A stretch of DNA of 64,000 nucleotides from G963662675 sp963676845 (GTDB lineage Bacteria > Bacteroidota > Bacteroidia > Bacteroidales > Prolixibacteraceae), in contig CAXXKK010000019.1 in NCBI GenBank assembly GCA_963676845.2, positions 148,221-212,220 of the forward strand, in the 5' to 3' direction. The notes beneath the pieces are model-generated. The model made no database searches. It was not told where the DNA came from and worked only from the letters and a program-made list of their open reading frames with translations. The position numbers were made by a program, and so were the translations under genes. The first letter of the stretch is position 1; every line of letters starts with the position of its first letter. This document shows, piece by piece, positions 44,701 through 53,488 of this stretch.

Positions 44701-44889
44701 TGAATTTTCAACTTCAGTGGCACTTGCTCCCGGATAAACTGTTTGAACTGTTATTGTTGAAAGTTCAAACTTTGGGATAAGATTTAAGTTTAGTAAGTTA
44801 AACGAAACAATTCCTCCTACAGCCAATATTGTAAATATGACAATAATGAGTAATGGTCTCTTTATTGATATTCTTATGATTGATTCCAT
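41728..44889 (-). CDS. RND family efflux permease (HAE1-type, AcrB-like)
   Basis: 1053 residues, normal for the family. It starts with the cytosolic MESIIRISIKRP and transmembrane helix 1, then a large periplasmic porter domain (PGASATEVENSV, AQRKINAIKSDLP), helices 2-6 with VVGILVDDSIVVVENMFHH (the proton-relay Asp-Asp pair), a second periplasmic domain, and helices 8-12 with IGLVGLIVLIGLVAKNAILLVDF-like sequence. Trimeric proton-driven inner-membrane pump that hands substrates to the adaptor and outer-membrane channel. It follows the adaptor by 8 bases and is the last gene of the operon. Substrate unknown. Confidence 0.96.
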   Translation of the reverse strand: MESIIRISIKRPLLIIVIFTILAVGGIVSFNLLNLNLIPKFELSTITVQTVYPGASATEVENSVTVKIEDALSTLENLSDITSTSLEGISIVTVKLKDGANSDQSVPEAQRKINAIKSDLPSEILDPSIDKLALDEKAILSTAVSSNLAPTEFYNLLDDRIQPRLAKIEGVGSVSISGGLKREIKVNIDIKKLEAFNLSILQVFQAIQTSNMEIPVGNVEDDQSTYSVRLAAKFTSLDELRNTIIKTTADGGKITVADVADVEDGIADQKLINRIDGKEAIGVAVSKQADANAVEVADLVKEEILKIEEEYSADNLKFEIASDDSIYTKASANSVAEDLLLAILIVAIVCYIFLHDLRSAAIIMVSIPLSMIPVFVAMYALGFTLNMMSLLSLSLVVGILVDDSIVVVENMFHHLEMGKSKRKAAFEGSKQIMYTAMAITLVIVVVFVPMAITGGTIGNMLKEFAVPIIITVLCSLLVSYTVTPLLMSRFGKKTDNNPNTVAGRFSLFVEKTFNSLKNWYGNVLAVGLRHKMVILLGATVLFIGSISLFSAGFIGFAFMPEIDKGEFTVSLEMSPQVTVAENNQITMQVEDIISNNPDVVSLYTNVGMSTTSSKNNSSTITVKMLEKEKRKTSVDECANSIKSEIMEKIPGVKAQTIVASLSGTTSEPIQYIVQGTDMDLVKETASMIFDVVKSTPGTADVKYSIDDPRQEVQIELDREKMADMGLSASDVGSTLRVTLNGNDDVKFTENNIDYDIRIGIDNFDRNSSDDVANIKVMNNEGELIELSQIANISYGQGASALERTDRISSITVKSNVVGRASGTVGSEITEAISDKIPEGVTIKLGEQMQMQSSAFSSLGYAFLAAVVLIYLIMVVLYDSVLDPIVVLFSIPLSFIGAFLALALTMTNLTIFSIIGLIVLIGLVAKNAILLVDFTNHMIKDKKMNTFDALIEAGKERLRPILMTTFAMIFGMLPIALATGNAAELKNGMAWVIIGGLTSSMILTLIVVPIVFLIFDKIRSKFNRKKRRKLVKKVEDRVLVADGKLTDHVVTVNQ

Positions 44890-44897
44890 GATATCTC

Positions 44898-45953
44898 CTA
44901 TTTAATAGTAACGCTAGCCCCGTCAGTTAAATTAATCTGTCCGCTGGTTACAACCTGATCACCGACATTAATCCCAGATATAACTTCCAGGTAATTGTTA
45001 TGATTTTTCCCTGTTAGTATTTTTTCCAGTTCTACTTTATTTCCCTTAACCACATAAACAGATGGATCTTTTACGCTGCTAACAATTGCATCTCGGGGAA
45101 TCATCAAAACCTTTTGTCCATGCTCTTGCGAAATTGAAACGGTCACGTAAGTTCCCGCTTTCAATGAATTTTCATTGCTATTTGAAATTATTACCTCAAC
45201 AGGGTAAGTGTGAGAATCACTTCCCTGCGGACTAATACTTGTAATTGTTCCTTCATATATGACCCCGGGATACACATTAGTTGTTACTTCCACAGCTTGT
45301 CCTTTTGTAAGTTCATATACATCAGCTTCCGAAACCGATAAAGTGATTTTTAACTGAGAGATATCGGCAATCTCCGAAATAGGCGTTCCCACATTTACAA
45401 ATGCACCTAATTCTGTTTTTCTGGAGGTAACAACACCACTAAATGGTGCAATAATTTTTGTGTCATCCAATTGTTTTTTTGCTTGTTCCAATTGAATTGT
45501 TGCATTATCATAACCCATCTGGATATCTCTCAACTGAGTTTCAGAAACTGCTTCACCTTCACGTAAAACAGTATACCTTTCCAAGTCATCTTCATACTTG
45601 TCATAGTTTAACTGTGCATTTTCCAAAGCCAGTTTTTGGTTGGTGTCATTGACCTTAGCCAAAACCATTCCTTTAGAGACAGGTTCTCCTACTCTGATAT
45701 TTTCTTCTGTAATTTTACCTGTACTTTCAGAAGCAACGACAACCGATTTTACAGGTAGTGCTACCCCAAGAAGTTCCAGATTATTGCTTACATCTTTAAT
45801 CTCAGCAGAAGCGACAGTTACGGCAATTTCATTTTGAATTGTTTTAATTTCGCTATTCTGATTAATCTCTTCCTTGTTGTTCGCAAGCGTCCAGGCAATG
45901 GCCCCCACTATGGCAACCAATATTGCCAATACAATTATTGAACTCTTTTTCAT
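44898..45953 (-). CDS. RND efflux periplasmic adaptor (membrane fusion protein)
   Basis: 351 residues. N-terminal membrane anchor (about 5-24), a barrel-sandwich hybrid (lipoyl-like) with GKITEENIRVGEPVSKGMVLAKV, a coiled-coil hairpin (ALENAQLNYDKYEDDLERY ... QLEQAKKQLDDTKI), IIAPFSGVV, then beta-barrel and membrane-proximal domains ending with GDQVVTSGQINL. It links the permease to the outer-membrane factor. It sits between them, 12 bases after the TolC gene and 8 before the permease gene. Confidence 0.95.
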   Translation of the reverse strand: MKKSSIIVLAILVAIVGAIAWTLANNKEEINQNSEIKTIQNEIAVTVASAEIKDVSNNLELLGVALPVKSVVVASESTGKITEENIRVGEPVSKGMVLAKVNDTNQKLALENAQLNYDKYEDDLERYTVLREGEAVSETQLRDIQMGYDNATIQLEQAKKQLDDTKIIAPFSGVVTSRKTELGAFVNVGTPISEIADISQLKITLSVSEADVYELTKGQAVEVTTNVYPGVIYEGTITSISPQGSDSHTYPVEVIISNSNENSLKAGTYVTVSISQEHGQKVLMIPRDAIVSSVKDPSVYVVKGNKVELEKILTGKNHNNYLEVISGINVGDQVVTSGQINLTDGASVTIK

Positions 45954-45965
45954 CGCGTCTCTATT

Positions 45966-47324
45966 TTATTCGTTAATTAATTTTTTGATTTCACCATTCA
46001 GGGATATTACTTCAAGCTCAGATACTTTTAAATTGTATAATGCATTTAGGTAACTTGATTGAGAATCGCTTAAACCCTGTTCATCTTGCAGTAAATCACT
46101 CATTGTTGTAATCCCTTCACGATATTTTAAGGCAGTCTCGTTATATACCTTCTCTGCCAGTTCAATATTCATTTTTTGGCGTTCAACATTAATTTTATTG
46201 TTTTGGTAATTATTCAATGCATCTTCATAATCGATACTAAATTTCTTTTGAGTATCCTCCAGTTTCATTTCGGATATTTCAGAATCAATTCTTGCCTGCC
46301 TGTTTTTTGATTTTTTCTCAAAACCCTTAAAAATCGGGACAGACAGATTTAATCCAATATAGGATGATGCAAACCAGTTATTCTCAGGACTGTTATTAAA
46401 ATAATTCTTGAAATCATCGCGTTGCCCCTGATAATTATATTGTGCCACAAAAGATAAACTGGGCGCATAATTTGCTTTTGTAAGCTTTTCATTTAAAAGA
46501 CTAATTTCTTTTTGTCCCTCAAGCATCTTTATATCTACATGATCATTAAAATTGACATTATTGGTATTCAATGCCTGTTGTAAAAGTGGTAAACCAACTG
46601 TATCAGTTAAGACAATTGTTTGTTCAACAGGAATATCCAAAACGTATTTCATCATATTATACTGCTGTTCCAATGTTGCTTCTGTATTGCTTAATTGAGT
46701 ATTTAAGTTTTCCAGATTTACAGAAATACGATCGTAATCAACGCTTTTGCTTAGCCCGTTATCAACCAAAAGCTTAACAATTCCCTTTTGGCGATCAACA
46801 CGTTGAATGTTTTCATCAATTAACTCTTTTTGTTGAGTCGTAACTAAAGTCAAGAAATAGAGCTGAGATATTTCTGAAGCCAATTCCTCACTAGCTTTCT
46901 CAATACTCAAGGCATTGATCTCTGTCATTTTCCTTGATATTTTTAAAGCGGTAAGAGCTGTTTGATTATACAATACCTGAGTAAGATTAATATTGGCATT
47001 GGTATTAAATTGTCTCCCCATTTGGGCTGCAATAGAAGTTCCCGGTTGTCCAAAGATTTCACCAGGTAACAAAGTAGTCGGTTTTTTTAGGTTGTCTCGG
47101 AAACTCCCTTGTATTTCTACACTCGGAAGCAACACAGCCAAACTTTCATCCTCAGCATAAATGCTTTGTTCATAATTCATACGTGCAATCTGTGTATTTA
47201 TATTTTTCCCGACAGCCGTATTAATACACTCTTTTAGTGATAATTCCAGTGCATTAGAATCCTGGGCATATACAGACGAAATGCCCAGGAATAAAAATGC
47301 AATCATTGACTTAATTGTTTTCAT
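45966..47324 (-). CDS. TolC-family outer-membrane efflux protein
   Basis: 452 residues with a signal peptide (cleavage near SVYAQ) and two repeats of long helices typical of outer-membrane factors (LKECINTAVGKNINTQIA, the LTKANYAPSLSFVAQYNYQG strand region, KVYNETALKYREGITTMSDLLQDEQGL). It forms the outer-membrane channel of the RND pump. First gene of the operon, divergent from the AraC-type regulator, with a 218-base shared upstream region. Confidence 0.95.
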   Translation of the reverse strand: MKTIKSMIAFLFLGISSVYAQDSNALELSLKECINTAVGKNINTQIARMNYEQSIYAEDESLAVLLPSVEIQGSFRDNLKKPTTLLPGEIFGQPGTSIAAQMGRQFNTNANINLTQVLYNQTALTALKISRKMTEINALSIEKASEELASEISQLYFLTLVTTQQKELIDENIQRVDRQKGIVKLLVDNGLSKSVDYDRISVNLENLNTQLSNTEATLEQQYNMMKYVLDIPVEQTIVLTDTVGLPLLQQALNTNNVNFNDHVDIKMLEGQKEISLLNEKLTKANYAPSLSFVAQYNYQGQRDDFKNYFNNSPENNWFASSYIGLNLSVPIFKGFEKKSKNRQARIDSEISEMKLEDTQKKFSIDYEDALNNYQNNKINVERQKMNIELAEKVYNETALKYREGITTMSDLLQDEQGLSDSQSSYLNALYNLKVSELEVISLNGEIKKLINE

Positions 47325-47542
47325 GAAATATTTATGTTTTATCTTTTAATCTTTGTTCCGGAACGAGATAATTGTATTCGATAAATAATCCCGTTCATCT
47401 TATTCTCTGTTTTGAAAAAATCCATGGGACAAAAATAGAGGCAGGGAAATGAGTACAAAAGGCCAAAAAGATTACAATATTGGTCTATTTATCTTATTTT
47501 TGAATTTATTATCATCAAATAAGACAAACTAAACATACAGTC

Positions 47543-48412
47543 ATGACAAATAAAATAGACGTTTTCAATTGGAGGTCTGTAATAGAAAATATAAAAATTG
47601 CGTCTATAGATCAGGATCTTATTCTTATTGAGGATGCTAAAATATTTCCGGATTTCAGTCGACCATTCAAGGTTGATGTAACAACTGCTGTTATTTGTTT
47701 AGAAGGATTTACAAGAGGCTCCATAAACCTTAAACAATATGAAGTAAAAGCTCCAAGCCTTTTCATAGTACTTTCGGATCAAATACTTCAGCATGAATAC
47801 ATAAGTGATGATTTTAAAGGACTCTTTATAGTAATGTCAGACAAGTTCTTAAACAGTCTTTCTTTTGATTTAAATGAAAGATTCCCAGTGTTCCTTTCTG
47901 TTCAAGACAACCCCTCAATCCCTTTTGGCAAGGATGGGATGAAAGCAATGTTAGATTATTATAAAATGATAAAAAGAGCTATTAATGTTAAAGAGAACCC
48001 TTATAGACTGGAAATAGTAAAACACTTAACAATGGCCTTTTTCTACGGTCTAGGTCATTTGCATCACAAAAAAAAGATTGATGAGAATAAATCAAAACAA
48101 GAAGTCCTTGTTGAAAATTTCCTAAAACTGGTTAACTCAAATTTTAAACACGAAAGGGAAATTGAATTTTATGCGGATAAACTATTCCTTACTCCCAAGT
48201 ACTTATCCAAAGTAGTTAAAGAAACAAGTGGTAAATCTGCAGCTGAGTGGATAAGCAATCATGTTATTTTAGAAGCAAAAGCGTTACTTGGGTCAACAAA
48301 TTTGACTATTCAACAGATCAGTGAGGAGCTAAATTTTCCTTCCCAATCATATTTTGGAAAATACTTTAAACGGTTAGTTGGAGTTTCTCCTCGTGAATAT
48401 AAGAAGAACTAA
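47543..48412 (+). CDS. AraC-family transcriptional regulator
   Basis: 289 residues. The N-terminal ~175 residues form a cupin-like sensor region (SRPFKVDVTTAVICLEG, SLFIVLSDQILQHEYIS). The C-terminal ~100 residues are an AraC/XylS DNA-binding domain with two helix-turn-helix motifs: FYADKLFLTPKYLSKVVKET and LTIQQISEELNFPSQSYFGK, ending FKRLVGVSPREYKKN. Divergently transcribed from the RND operon, which it most likely controls. A TATTTTTG (-7-like) lies in the shared region near 47498. Confidence 0.93.
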   Translation: MTNKIDVFNWRSVIENIKIASIDQDLILIEDAKIFPDFSRPFKVDVTTAVICLEGFTRGSINLKQYEVKAPSLFIVLSDQILQHEYISDDFKGLFIVMSDKFLNSLSFDLNERFPVFLSVQDNPSIPFGKDGMKAMLDYYKMIKRAINVKENPYRLEIVKHLTMAFFYGLGHLHHKKKIDENKSKQEVLVENFLKLVNSNFKHEREIEFYADKLFLTPKYLSKVVKETSGKSAAEWISNHVILEAKALLGSTNLTIQQISEELNFPSQSYFGKYFKRLVGVSPREYKKN

Positions 48413-48570
48413 ATATTTCTATTTTCTCTACGCACTCGAGAAAGGCAGAATCAATACACTCATCTTTTTATAAAATATTTTGCTAATTCATCTCTTCCGA
48501 AACTTATACATCTCCCCCATGTATAATTCATATAGATTAATATGTCCTTATCGTTTTTATAAAAAATGTG

Positions 48571-48596
48571 TTTCCCTACATATGAATATAGGGAAA
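48571..48596 (+). promoter_or_regulatory. stem-loop upstream of the esterase pair
   Basis: TTTCCCTA and TAGGGAAA are exact 8-base inverted repeats around 10 bases, 70 bases before the ATG. Possible operator or leader hairpin; no T-run follows, so it is not a terminator. Confidence 0.35.
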
Positions 48597-48666
48597 GCCA
48601 ATTAAACACTTTCCCACTTTTTAAGTCAAAGTAATCAGTGTATAAACCAATTTAATAATAAACTAA

Positions 48667-49800
48667 ATGAAAAAACTACTACTTGTTCTTATTTGCTTTA
48701 CAGCAATTGTAAGTTCTCAAGCACAGGAAATCGGGAATTTTATGGGGATGCAAAGAATAGTATCACCCGAAATTAGTGAAGAAACAGTTACTTTTAGAAT
48801 CTCTGCTCCAGAGGCGAAACTTGTTCGTCTTTACGGTTCATGGATGGCTGATCGTAATGCATCTGTTGATATGATTCAAGATAGCGATGGCATCTGGTCA
48901 GTATCGGTAGCTACTCCTGAACCTGAAATATATACGTATAATTTCATCGTTGATGGCTTAACAGTAAATGATGCCAACAACATCACCATGCAAAGGGATG
49001 GTAATCGTTATATGAGCGTATTGCTTGTTCCTGGTGAATTAACCGAAAATTACTTCGAAGCTACTGAGCACGGTGATTTAAATAAAATCTGGTACGACTC
49101 TCCTACTCTTGGAATCGAGCGCAGAATGTTTGTTTATACTCCTTACGGATACGACACAAGTGGTAAAGACTACCCAGTCCTTTACTTGCTTCACGGTGGT
49201 GGTGGCGACGAAGATGCATGGTCAACAATGGGACGTGCCCGCCAAATCTTAGATAACTTAATCGAAAAAGGATTGGCTGAACCAATGATCTGCGTTATGC
49301 CTAACGGAAACCCTGGTCAACAAGGTGCACCAACTCTTATGCTCGAAGAAAAAACAATCGACCGTAACGATCCAAACAATGCAAACCTTTATGTTCGCAG
49401 TATTGTAAATGACATTATTCCTTACATTGAAGATCATTACCGTGTAATTGCTGACCGTTCTTCAAGAGCTGTTTCCGGTCTTTCTATGGGGGGCGGACAT
49501 ACTACTGCCGTTACTGTTGAATTCCCTGGAACATTTGACTACATCCTGCCTCTAAGTGCTGGTATGGGAGGTGAACCTGCAGAAATAGATCCAAAACTTC
49601 AGAAAATTAAAGAAGCTGGCTATAAATTATACTGGATTGGTTGTGGAAATGAAGATTTCACTTTTGCAAGCAACCAAAATCTTGATGAAGCTCTTACACG
49701 CAACGGAATGGAACATACATTCTACGTTACCGGAGGTGGCCACACATGGGCAAACTGGAGAGTTTATCTGAACACTTTTGCTCCGCTACTTTTTAAATAG
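48667..49800 (+). CDS. secreted esterase, CE1/esterase D-like, with N-terminal CBM48/E-set domain (copy 1)
   Basis: 377 residues. Signal peptide (cleavage near SSQAQ), an early-set/CBM48-like beta domain (about 30-115; VTFRISAPEAKLVRLYGSW, YTYNFIVDGL), then the alpha/beta-hydrolase core. YPVLYLLHGGGGDEDAW forms the oxyanion region, Ser273 in GLSMGGGH is the nucleophile, CGNEDF supplies the acid and GGGHTWANW the His. Family members remove feruloyl or acetyl groups from xylan or act on siderophore esters; the substrate is not readable here. It is a tandem duplicate of the next gene, 42 bases away. Confidence 0.9.
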   Translation: MKKLLLVLICFTAIVSSQAQEIGNFMGMQRIVSPEISEETVTFRISAPEAKLVRLYGSWMADRNASVDMIQDSDGIWSVSVATPEPEIYTYNFIVDGLTVNDANNITMQRDGNRYMSVLLVPGELTENYFEATEHGDLNKIWYDSPTLGIERRMFVYTPYGYDTSGKDYPVLYLLHGGGGDEDAWSTMGRARQILDNLIEKGLAEPMICVMPNGNPGQQGAPTLMLEEKTIDRNDPNNANLYVRSIVNDIIPYIEDHYRVIADRSSRAVSGLSMGGGHTTAVTVEFPGTFDYILPLSAGMGGEPAEIDPKLQKIKEAGYKLYWIGCGNEDFTFASNQNLDEALTRNGMEHTFYVTGGGHTWANWRVYLNTFAPLLFK

Positions 49801-49842
49801 AGTTTTTGGTATCATTATTTCACATCGATTAAAAATTATAAA

Positions 49843-50994
49843 ATGAAAAAGAAATTTATATTCTCAATTATATGCTTATTCTTCGTTATGGGGTCTTTCG
49901 CACAGGAAATCGGAAACTTCATGGGAATGGCAAGAACAGTATCTCCTGAGCTAGGAGAATCTGATGTTACTTTTAGGTATCAAGCACCTTACGCTGATGA
50001 TGTTGATCTAAGTGCTTCATGGATTAATGGAACCATCAACATGAGAGTTGATACAAATGGTGTTTGGTCTGTAACAGTGCCTATGCCAGATCCTGAAATT
50101 TACACCTATAGCTTCGTCGTTGACGGACTTACAGTTAGCGATCCGAACAACATTACCATGCAACGAGACGGTAACCGCTACTTCAGCGTACTGATGGTTC
50201 CTGGTGAATTAACAGAAAACTATTTCGAAGCTAACGAACGTGGTAACCTGGAACAAGTATGGTACAACTCACCTACTTTAGGAATTGAGCGTCGTTTGTT
50301 TGTGTATACTCCTTACGGATATGCTGACAGCAAAAAAGATTATCCGGTTCTTTACCTTCTTCATGGTGCCGGTGGTGACGAAGATGCATGGAGTACCATG
50401 GGTCGTGCCTGCCAAATTTTGGATAATCTAATTGAAAAAGGATTGGCAGAACCAATGATCTGTGTAATGCCTAACGGAAACCCAACTCAAATTGCTGCTC
50501 AAACTTTGCTAATTGAAGAAAAGCAAGTTGAAGGTGGCGGCGGAATGGGAATGATGGGAACTTCATACCCAGAAAGTATAGTGGAAGACATTGTTCCTTA
50601 TATTGAATCAAGATATCAAGTTGATGCTAAACCTAAATCAAGAGCGATTGCCGGACTTTCAATGGGTGGTGGTCATACAATTACTACTTCGTTGATGTAC
50701 CCAGGTTACTTTCAGTACATCTGCCCTTTAAGTATGGGATTGATGGCGATGCCTGGTGCTGAAACTGACAACAGCGAACAAGATGCTCAATTCCAAGCAT
50801 TAAAAGAAGCTGGTTACGAGCTTTATTTCCTTGCTTGTGGTGAATCTGATTTCGTATATGAATCAGCCAAAAATTTAGATGCTAAGCTTAATGAATTTGA
50901 CATGGAACATACATTCTATGTTACTGATGGTGGCCACACATGGTCTAACTGGAGAAAATACTTAAATACGTTTGCTCCAAAACTTTTCAAATAA
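49843..50994 (+). CDS. secreted esterase, CE1/esterase D-like (copy 2)
   Basis: 383 residues, the same plan as copy 1: signal peptide ending GSFAQ, E-set domain with IYTYSFVVDGL, then YPVLYLLHGAGGDEDAW, Ser273 in GLSMGGGH, CGESDF and GGHTWSNW. The main difference is a Gly/Met-rich loop (EGGGGMGMMG) near residue 230 where copy 1 has an Asn-rich loop. This loop lies close to the active site in related structures, so substrate range may differ (inference). Terminator at 51025-51057. Confidence 0.9.
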   Translation: MKKKFIFSIICLFFVMGSFAQEIGNFMGMARTVSPELGESDVTFRYQAPYADDVDLSASWINGTINMRVDTNGVWSVTVPMPDPEIYTYSFVVDGLTVSDPNNITMQRDGNRYFSVLMVPGELTENYFEANERGNLEQVWYNSPTLGIERRLFVYTPYGYADSKKDYPVLYLLHGAGGDEDAWSTMGRACQILDNLIEKGLAEPMICVMPNGNPTQIAAQTLLIEEKQVEGGGGMGMMGTSYPESIVEDIVPYIESRYQVDAKPKSRAIAGLSMGGGHTITTSLMYPGYFQYICPLSMGLMAMPGAETDNSEQDAQFQALKEAGYELYFLACGESDFVYESAKNLDAKLNEFDMEHTFYVTDGGHTWSNWRKYLNTFAPKLFK

Positions 50995-51024
50995 TAAGTT
51001 TTTAGTTGTTTATTGCTTAAATGA

Positions 51025-51057
51025 AATGGCTGGCCGATAATCGGTCAGTCATTTTTT
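51025..51057 (+). terminator. terminator after the esterase pair
   Basis: AATGGCTGGCCGAT and ATCGGTCAGTCATT form a 14-bp stem with two G-U pairs, followed by a T-run. Confidence 0.85.
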
Positions 51058-51089
51058 ATTGAATTATTATACTTTCTAATCCCCTGAAA

Positions 51090-51203
51090 TCAACAGCAAT
51101 AAAAACCTATCACTTCCTAGCAGCATTATTAAGCACTCAAGCTCAAAAAATTGGGAATTTAATTATAATGGTTTAGCTATAAATGATATCAACAATGTAT
51201 AAA
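51090..51203 (+). pseudogene. remnant of a third esterase paralogue
   Basis: The plus strand encodes LAALLSTQAQKIGNL, like the QAQEIGNF junction of signal peptide and mature protein in both esterases. Shortly after, in another frame, it encodes NGLAINDINNV, matching DGLTVNDANNI around residue 100 of the esterases. The ~240 bases between these two points in the intact genes are missing here and stop codons follow, so this looks like an internally deleted, truncated copy lying after the terminator of the intact pair. Confidence 0.55.
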
Positions 51204-51238
51204 AGATAAGACTATTCTATTTTGAACAACCTTATATT

Positions 51239-53455
51239 TTACTCAATTGTCTTTTCATCATGACTATTCACAAAGAGCATACTATCTATTGTATAACCTT
51301 CGAATACCTTTTGTCCATCATGTTTGATATGATCTCCACGAAACCCTGTAATTACCAGTCCTGCTTCCGATGAATATTCATTAATCATATCCCGGGCACT
51401 TTTCTCGGGTTTTTCTTCAATAATCTCAATATTTTTCAAAGTGATGGGTAAACGTCCTTTGATTATTAAATCCTGCAATTCTTCTTTACTCTTCTGAATT
51501 TCAGTTTTTGGTGAAACCTCAAAAATTTTGATTTTAGCTTTCTTCCAATCAGGATGGGCAACAATTATGAAACTCAAAAGAATCATCAGGTTTGCGTTAT
51601 ACTCATCTGTTCTCTTAAGCCAAACATGAATATCTTTGTGCGTATCGATCTTTAATTTTCCGGTACGTAAAATTACCACATCAAAATTACCGGCATTTAC
51701 AAGAGCATAATTTTCTAAAATCCTTCTTAATCCGTCAGGATCATTTACATCACTGTCGAAAATAAGCATGTTATTCTCCATTCCGGCAATTCCAGGAAGT
51801 TGAACTGCCTGAGCAATTGCAGAGGTATAGGAAGGAGAAATGATCGTATCGACGTAAACATGATTCTCAATTTTACCAAATTGATTAATCAATTTATTTT
51901 GATCGTTCTGAGCTTCTTTATAAGAAGCTTTTGAGAAATATCCATGTATTAAATGAATGAAAGTCCCAAAACCATATTTATATGAAAGCCAATTTAATAA
52001 GTGAAAAGCTTCTTCACGCTCAAAACTCTTATCGGTAATACAAATAGAACTTGGTCTCCATTCCTTGTAAGAATTCTTTTTTCTTGCTTTCTGCAAATAA
52101 ACTTGCAGGTTTCTATTCACCTGAAAAATTGAATTGGTGAAAATAACTTCCAAACCTTTCCTGTAAGCATGTAAATAATTAACAAACAGGTAAATAATAG
52201 TCATTGAAATCAATGACACAATTGCATAAACAGTATCAATTTTAAACATCACATAGATTGATGTAACAAAACCTGCCAAAGAAAAATACCAACGAGATCG
52301 AAATGACGGACGATAAGATGGAGATGCCCCAAAATGATTTAAAAATGAGATCAGACAAAGCGAACCGTAAGTCACCATAAAGAACATGGAGATGATTCGT
52401 GCAACGGCATTTACATCTCCCATTGCAACAAAAACAAAAGCAATGATAATCGTAATTATCGTTGTATGAATAGGTTCACCTTTTTTTTCATCATTTGCTC
52501 TTAGCCAGCTATTGAGCTTTTTGCCCGGGAAAGACCCATCAACCGCCAATGCCTGTAAAGTACGAGGCGCCACCAGAATGGAACCAATAGCTGATGATAA
52601 TGTTGAAGCCGCCAATCCTATAGGTATAATAATATTTCCTCCAAATGCCACATCCCCCATTATCAGCTGATTATTGATCAGGTTCGCTTCACTGGCTGAA
52701 GAAGCCAATTTCCAGGAGACAAAAATATAAACGATCATTCCGGTAAAAGTAGCCAGTGTCGTTCCCAATGGAATTGATTTTGAAGGGTTCTTTAAATCCC
52801 CTGAAAGCCCAACTCCGGCAGTCATTCCGGTAAAAGCAGGAAATATGATTGCGAACACAAAGAAGAACTGATCCATATTCCTCATCTCAGCAGAAAATAA
52901 CTTAAACGTTGATACCTCTGCATAATCAGTCTTCCCTATAAAAAACATAATAAGTGCCACCGCTAAAATCCCAACAATAATATAAAGTGTTTTCACACCC
53001 ATATTTGCCCCCTTCTTCAATATTAAGAAAGACAAACCCGCCATTGCTGGAAGACTAATCACCTGCCTTGGAAGTTCAAAACCATAATGATTTTGAATGA
53101 AATTGAACAACATTTCGAAGGATTCAGTAAAAGCAATGATATAAAAAGCCACACTTATAGCTTGAGAAAGATAAAGTGCAAATCCGATTGTCGCTCCAAT
53201 ATTCAATCCAAAAGACCGAGATATAATAAAGTATTCTCCTCCACCTTCAACTCGTTTGTTTGTAGCCAATTCAGATATAGCCAGAGCCGTTGGTATAGTT
53301 ACCAGATGTCCAACCAGAATAATCAAAATAACGCCCCAAAAACCCAGCATTCCAACTCCATAACCAAAACGAAGAAAAAGAATTGCACCAAGGATAGTAG
53401 ATATTGCAGTAAAGAATACAGGAGCTGTTCCAAATGATTTTTTTGAGCCTGACAT
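51239..53455 (-). CDS. APC-superfamily permease, cation-chloride cotransporter (SLC12)-like
   Basis: 738 residues. About 12 transmembrane helices occupy residues 10-440. Helix 1 has GTAPVFFTAISTILGAILFLRFGYGVG, and GGGEYFIISRSFG follows helix 2; both resemble eukaryotic and bacterial cation-chloride cotransporters. The cytosolic C-terminal part (about 450-738) has IAGMENNMLIFDSDVNDPDG and a nucleotide-binding-like alpha/beta fold as in the SLC12 C-terminal domain. Likely ion or amino-acid symport; the transported ions are not deducible. Last gene of a three-gene operon, 33 bases after the DUF3267-like gene. Confidence 0.85.
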   Translation of the reverse strand: MSGSKKSFGTAPVFFTAISTILGAILFLRFGYGVGMLGFWGVILIILVGHLVTIPTALAISELATNKRVEGGGEYFIISRSFGLNIGATIGFALYLSQAISVAFYIIAFTESFEMLFNFIQNHYGFELPRQVISLPAMAGLSFLILKKGANMGVKTLYIIVGILAVALIMFFIGKTDYAEVSTFKLFSAEMRNMDQFFFVFAIIFPAFTGMTAGVGLSGDLKNPSKSIPLGTTLATFTGMIVYIFVSWKLASSASEANLINNQLIMGDVAFGGNIIIPIGLAASTLSSAIGSILVAPRTLQALAVDGSFPGKKLNSWLRANDEKKGEPIHTTIITIIIAFVFVAMGDVNAVARIISMFFMVTYGSLCLISFLNHFGASPSYRPSFRSRWYFSLAGFVTSIYVMFKIDTVYAIVSLISMTIIYLFVNYLHAYRKGLEVIFTNSIFQVNRNLQVYLQKARKKNSYKEWRPSSICITDKSFEREEAFHLLNWLSYKYGFGTFIHLIHGYFSKASYKEAQNDQNKLINQFGKIENHVYVDTIISPSYTSAIAQAVQLPGIAGMENNMLIFDSDVNDPDGLRRILENYALVNAGNFDVVILRTGKLKIDTHKDIHVWLKRTDEYNANLMILLSFIIVAHPDWKKAKIKIFEVSPKTEIQKSKEELQDLIIKGRLPITLKNIEIIEEKPEKSARDMINEYSSEAGLVITGFRGDHIKHDGQKVFEGYTIDSMLFVNSHDEKTIE

Positions 53456-53488
53456 AATAGTTGATTTGAAAAAGATAATTTACACTAT

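Noticed and set aside
47484..47505. Full Bacteroidota promoter before the AraC-type gene
   Set aside because: TATTTTTG fits the -7 element, but no TTTG lies at the right distance upstream.
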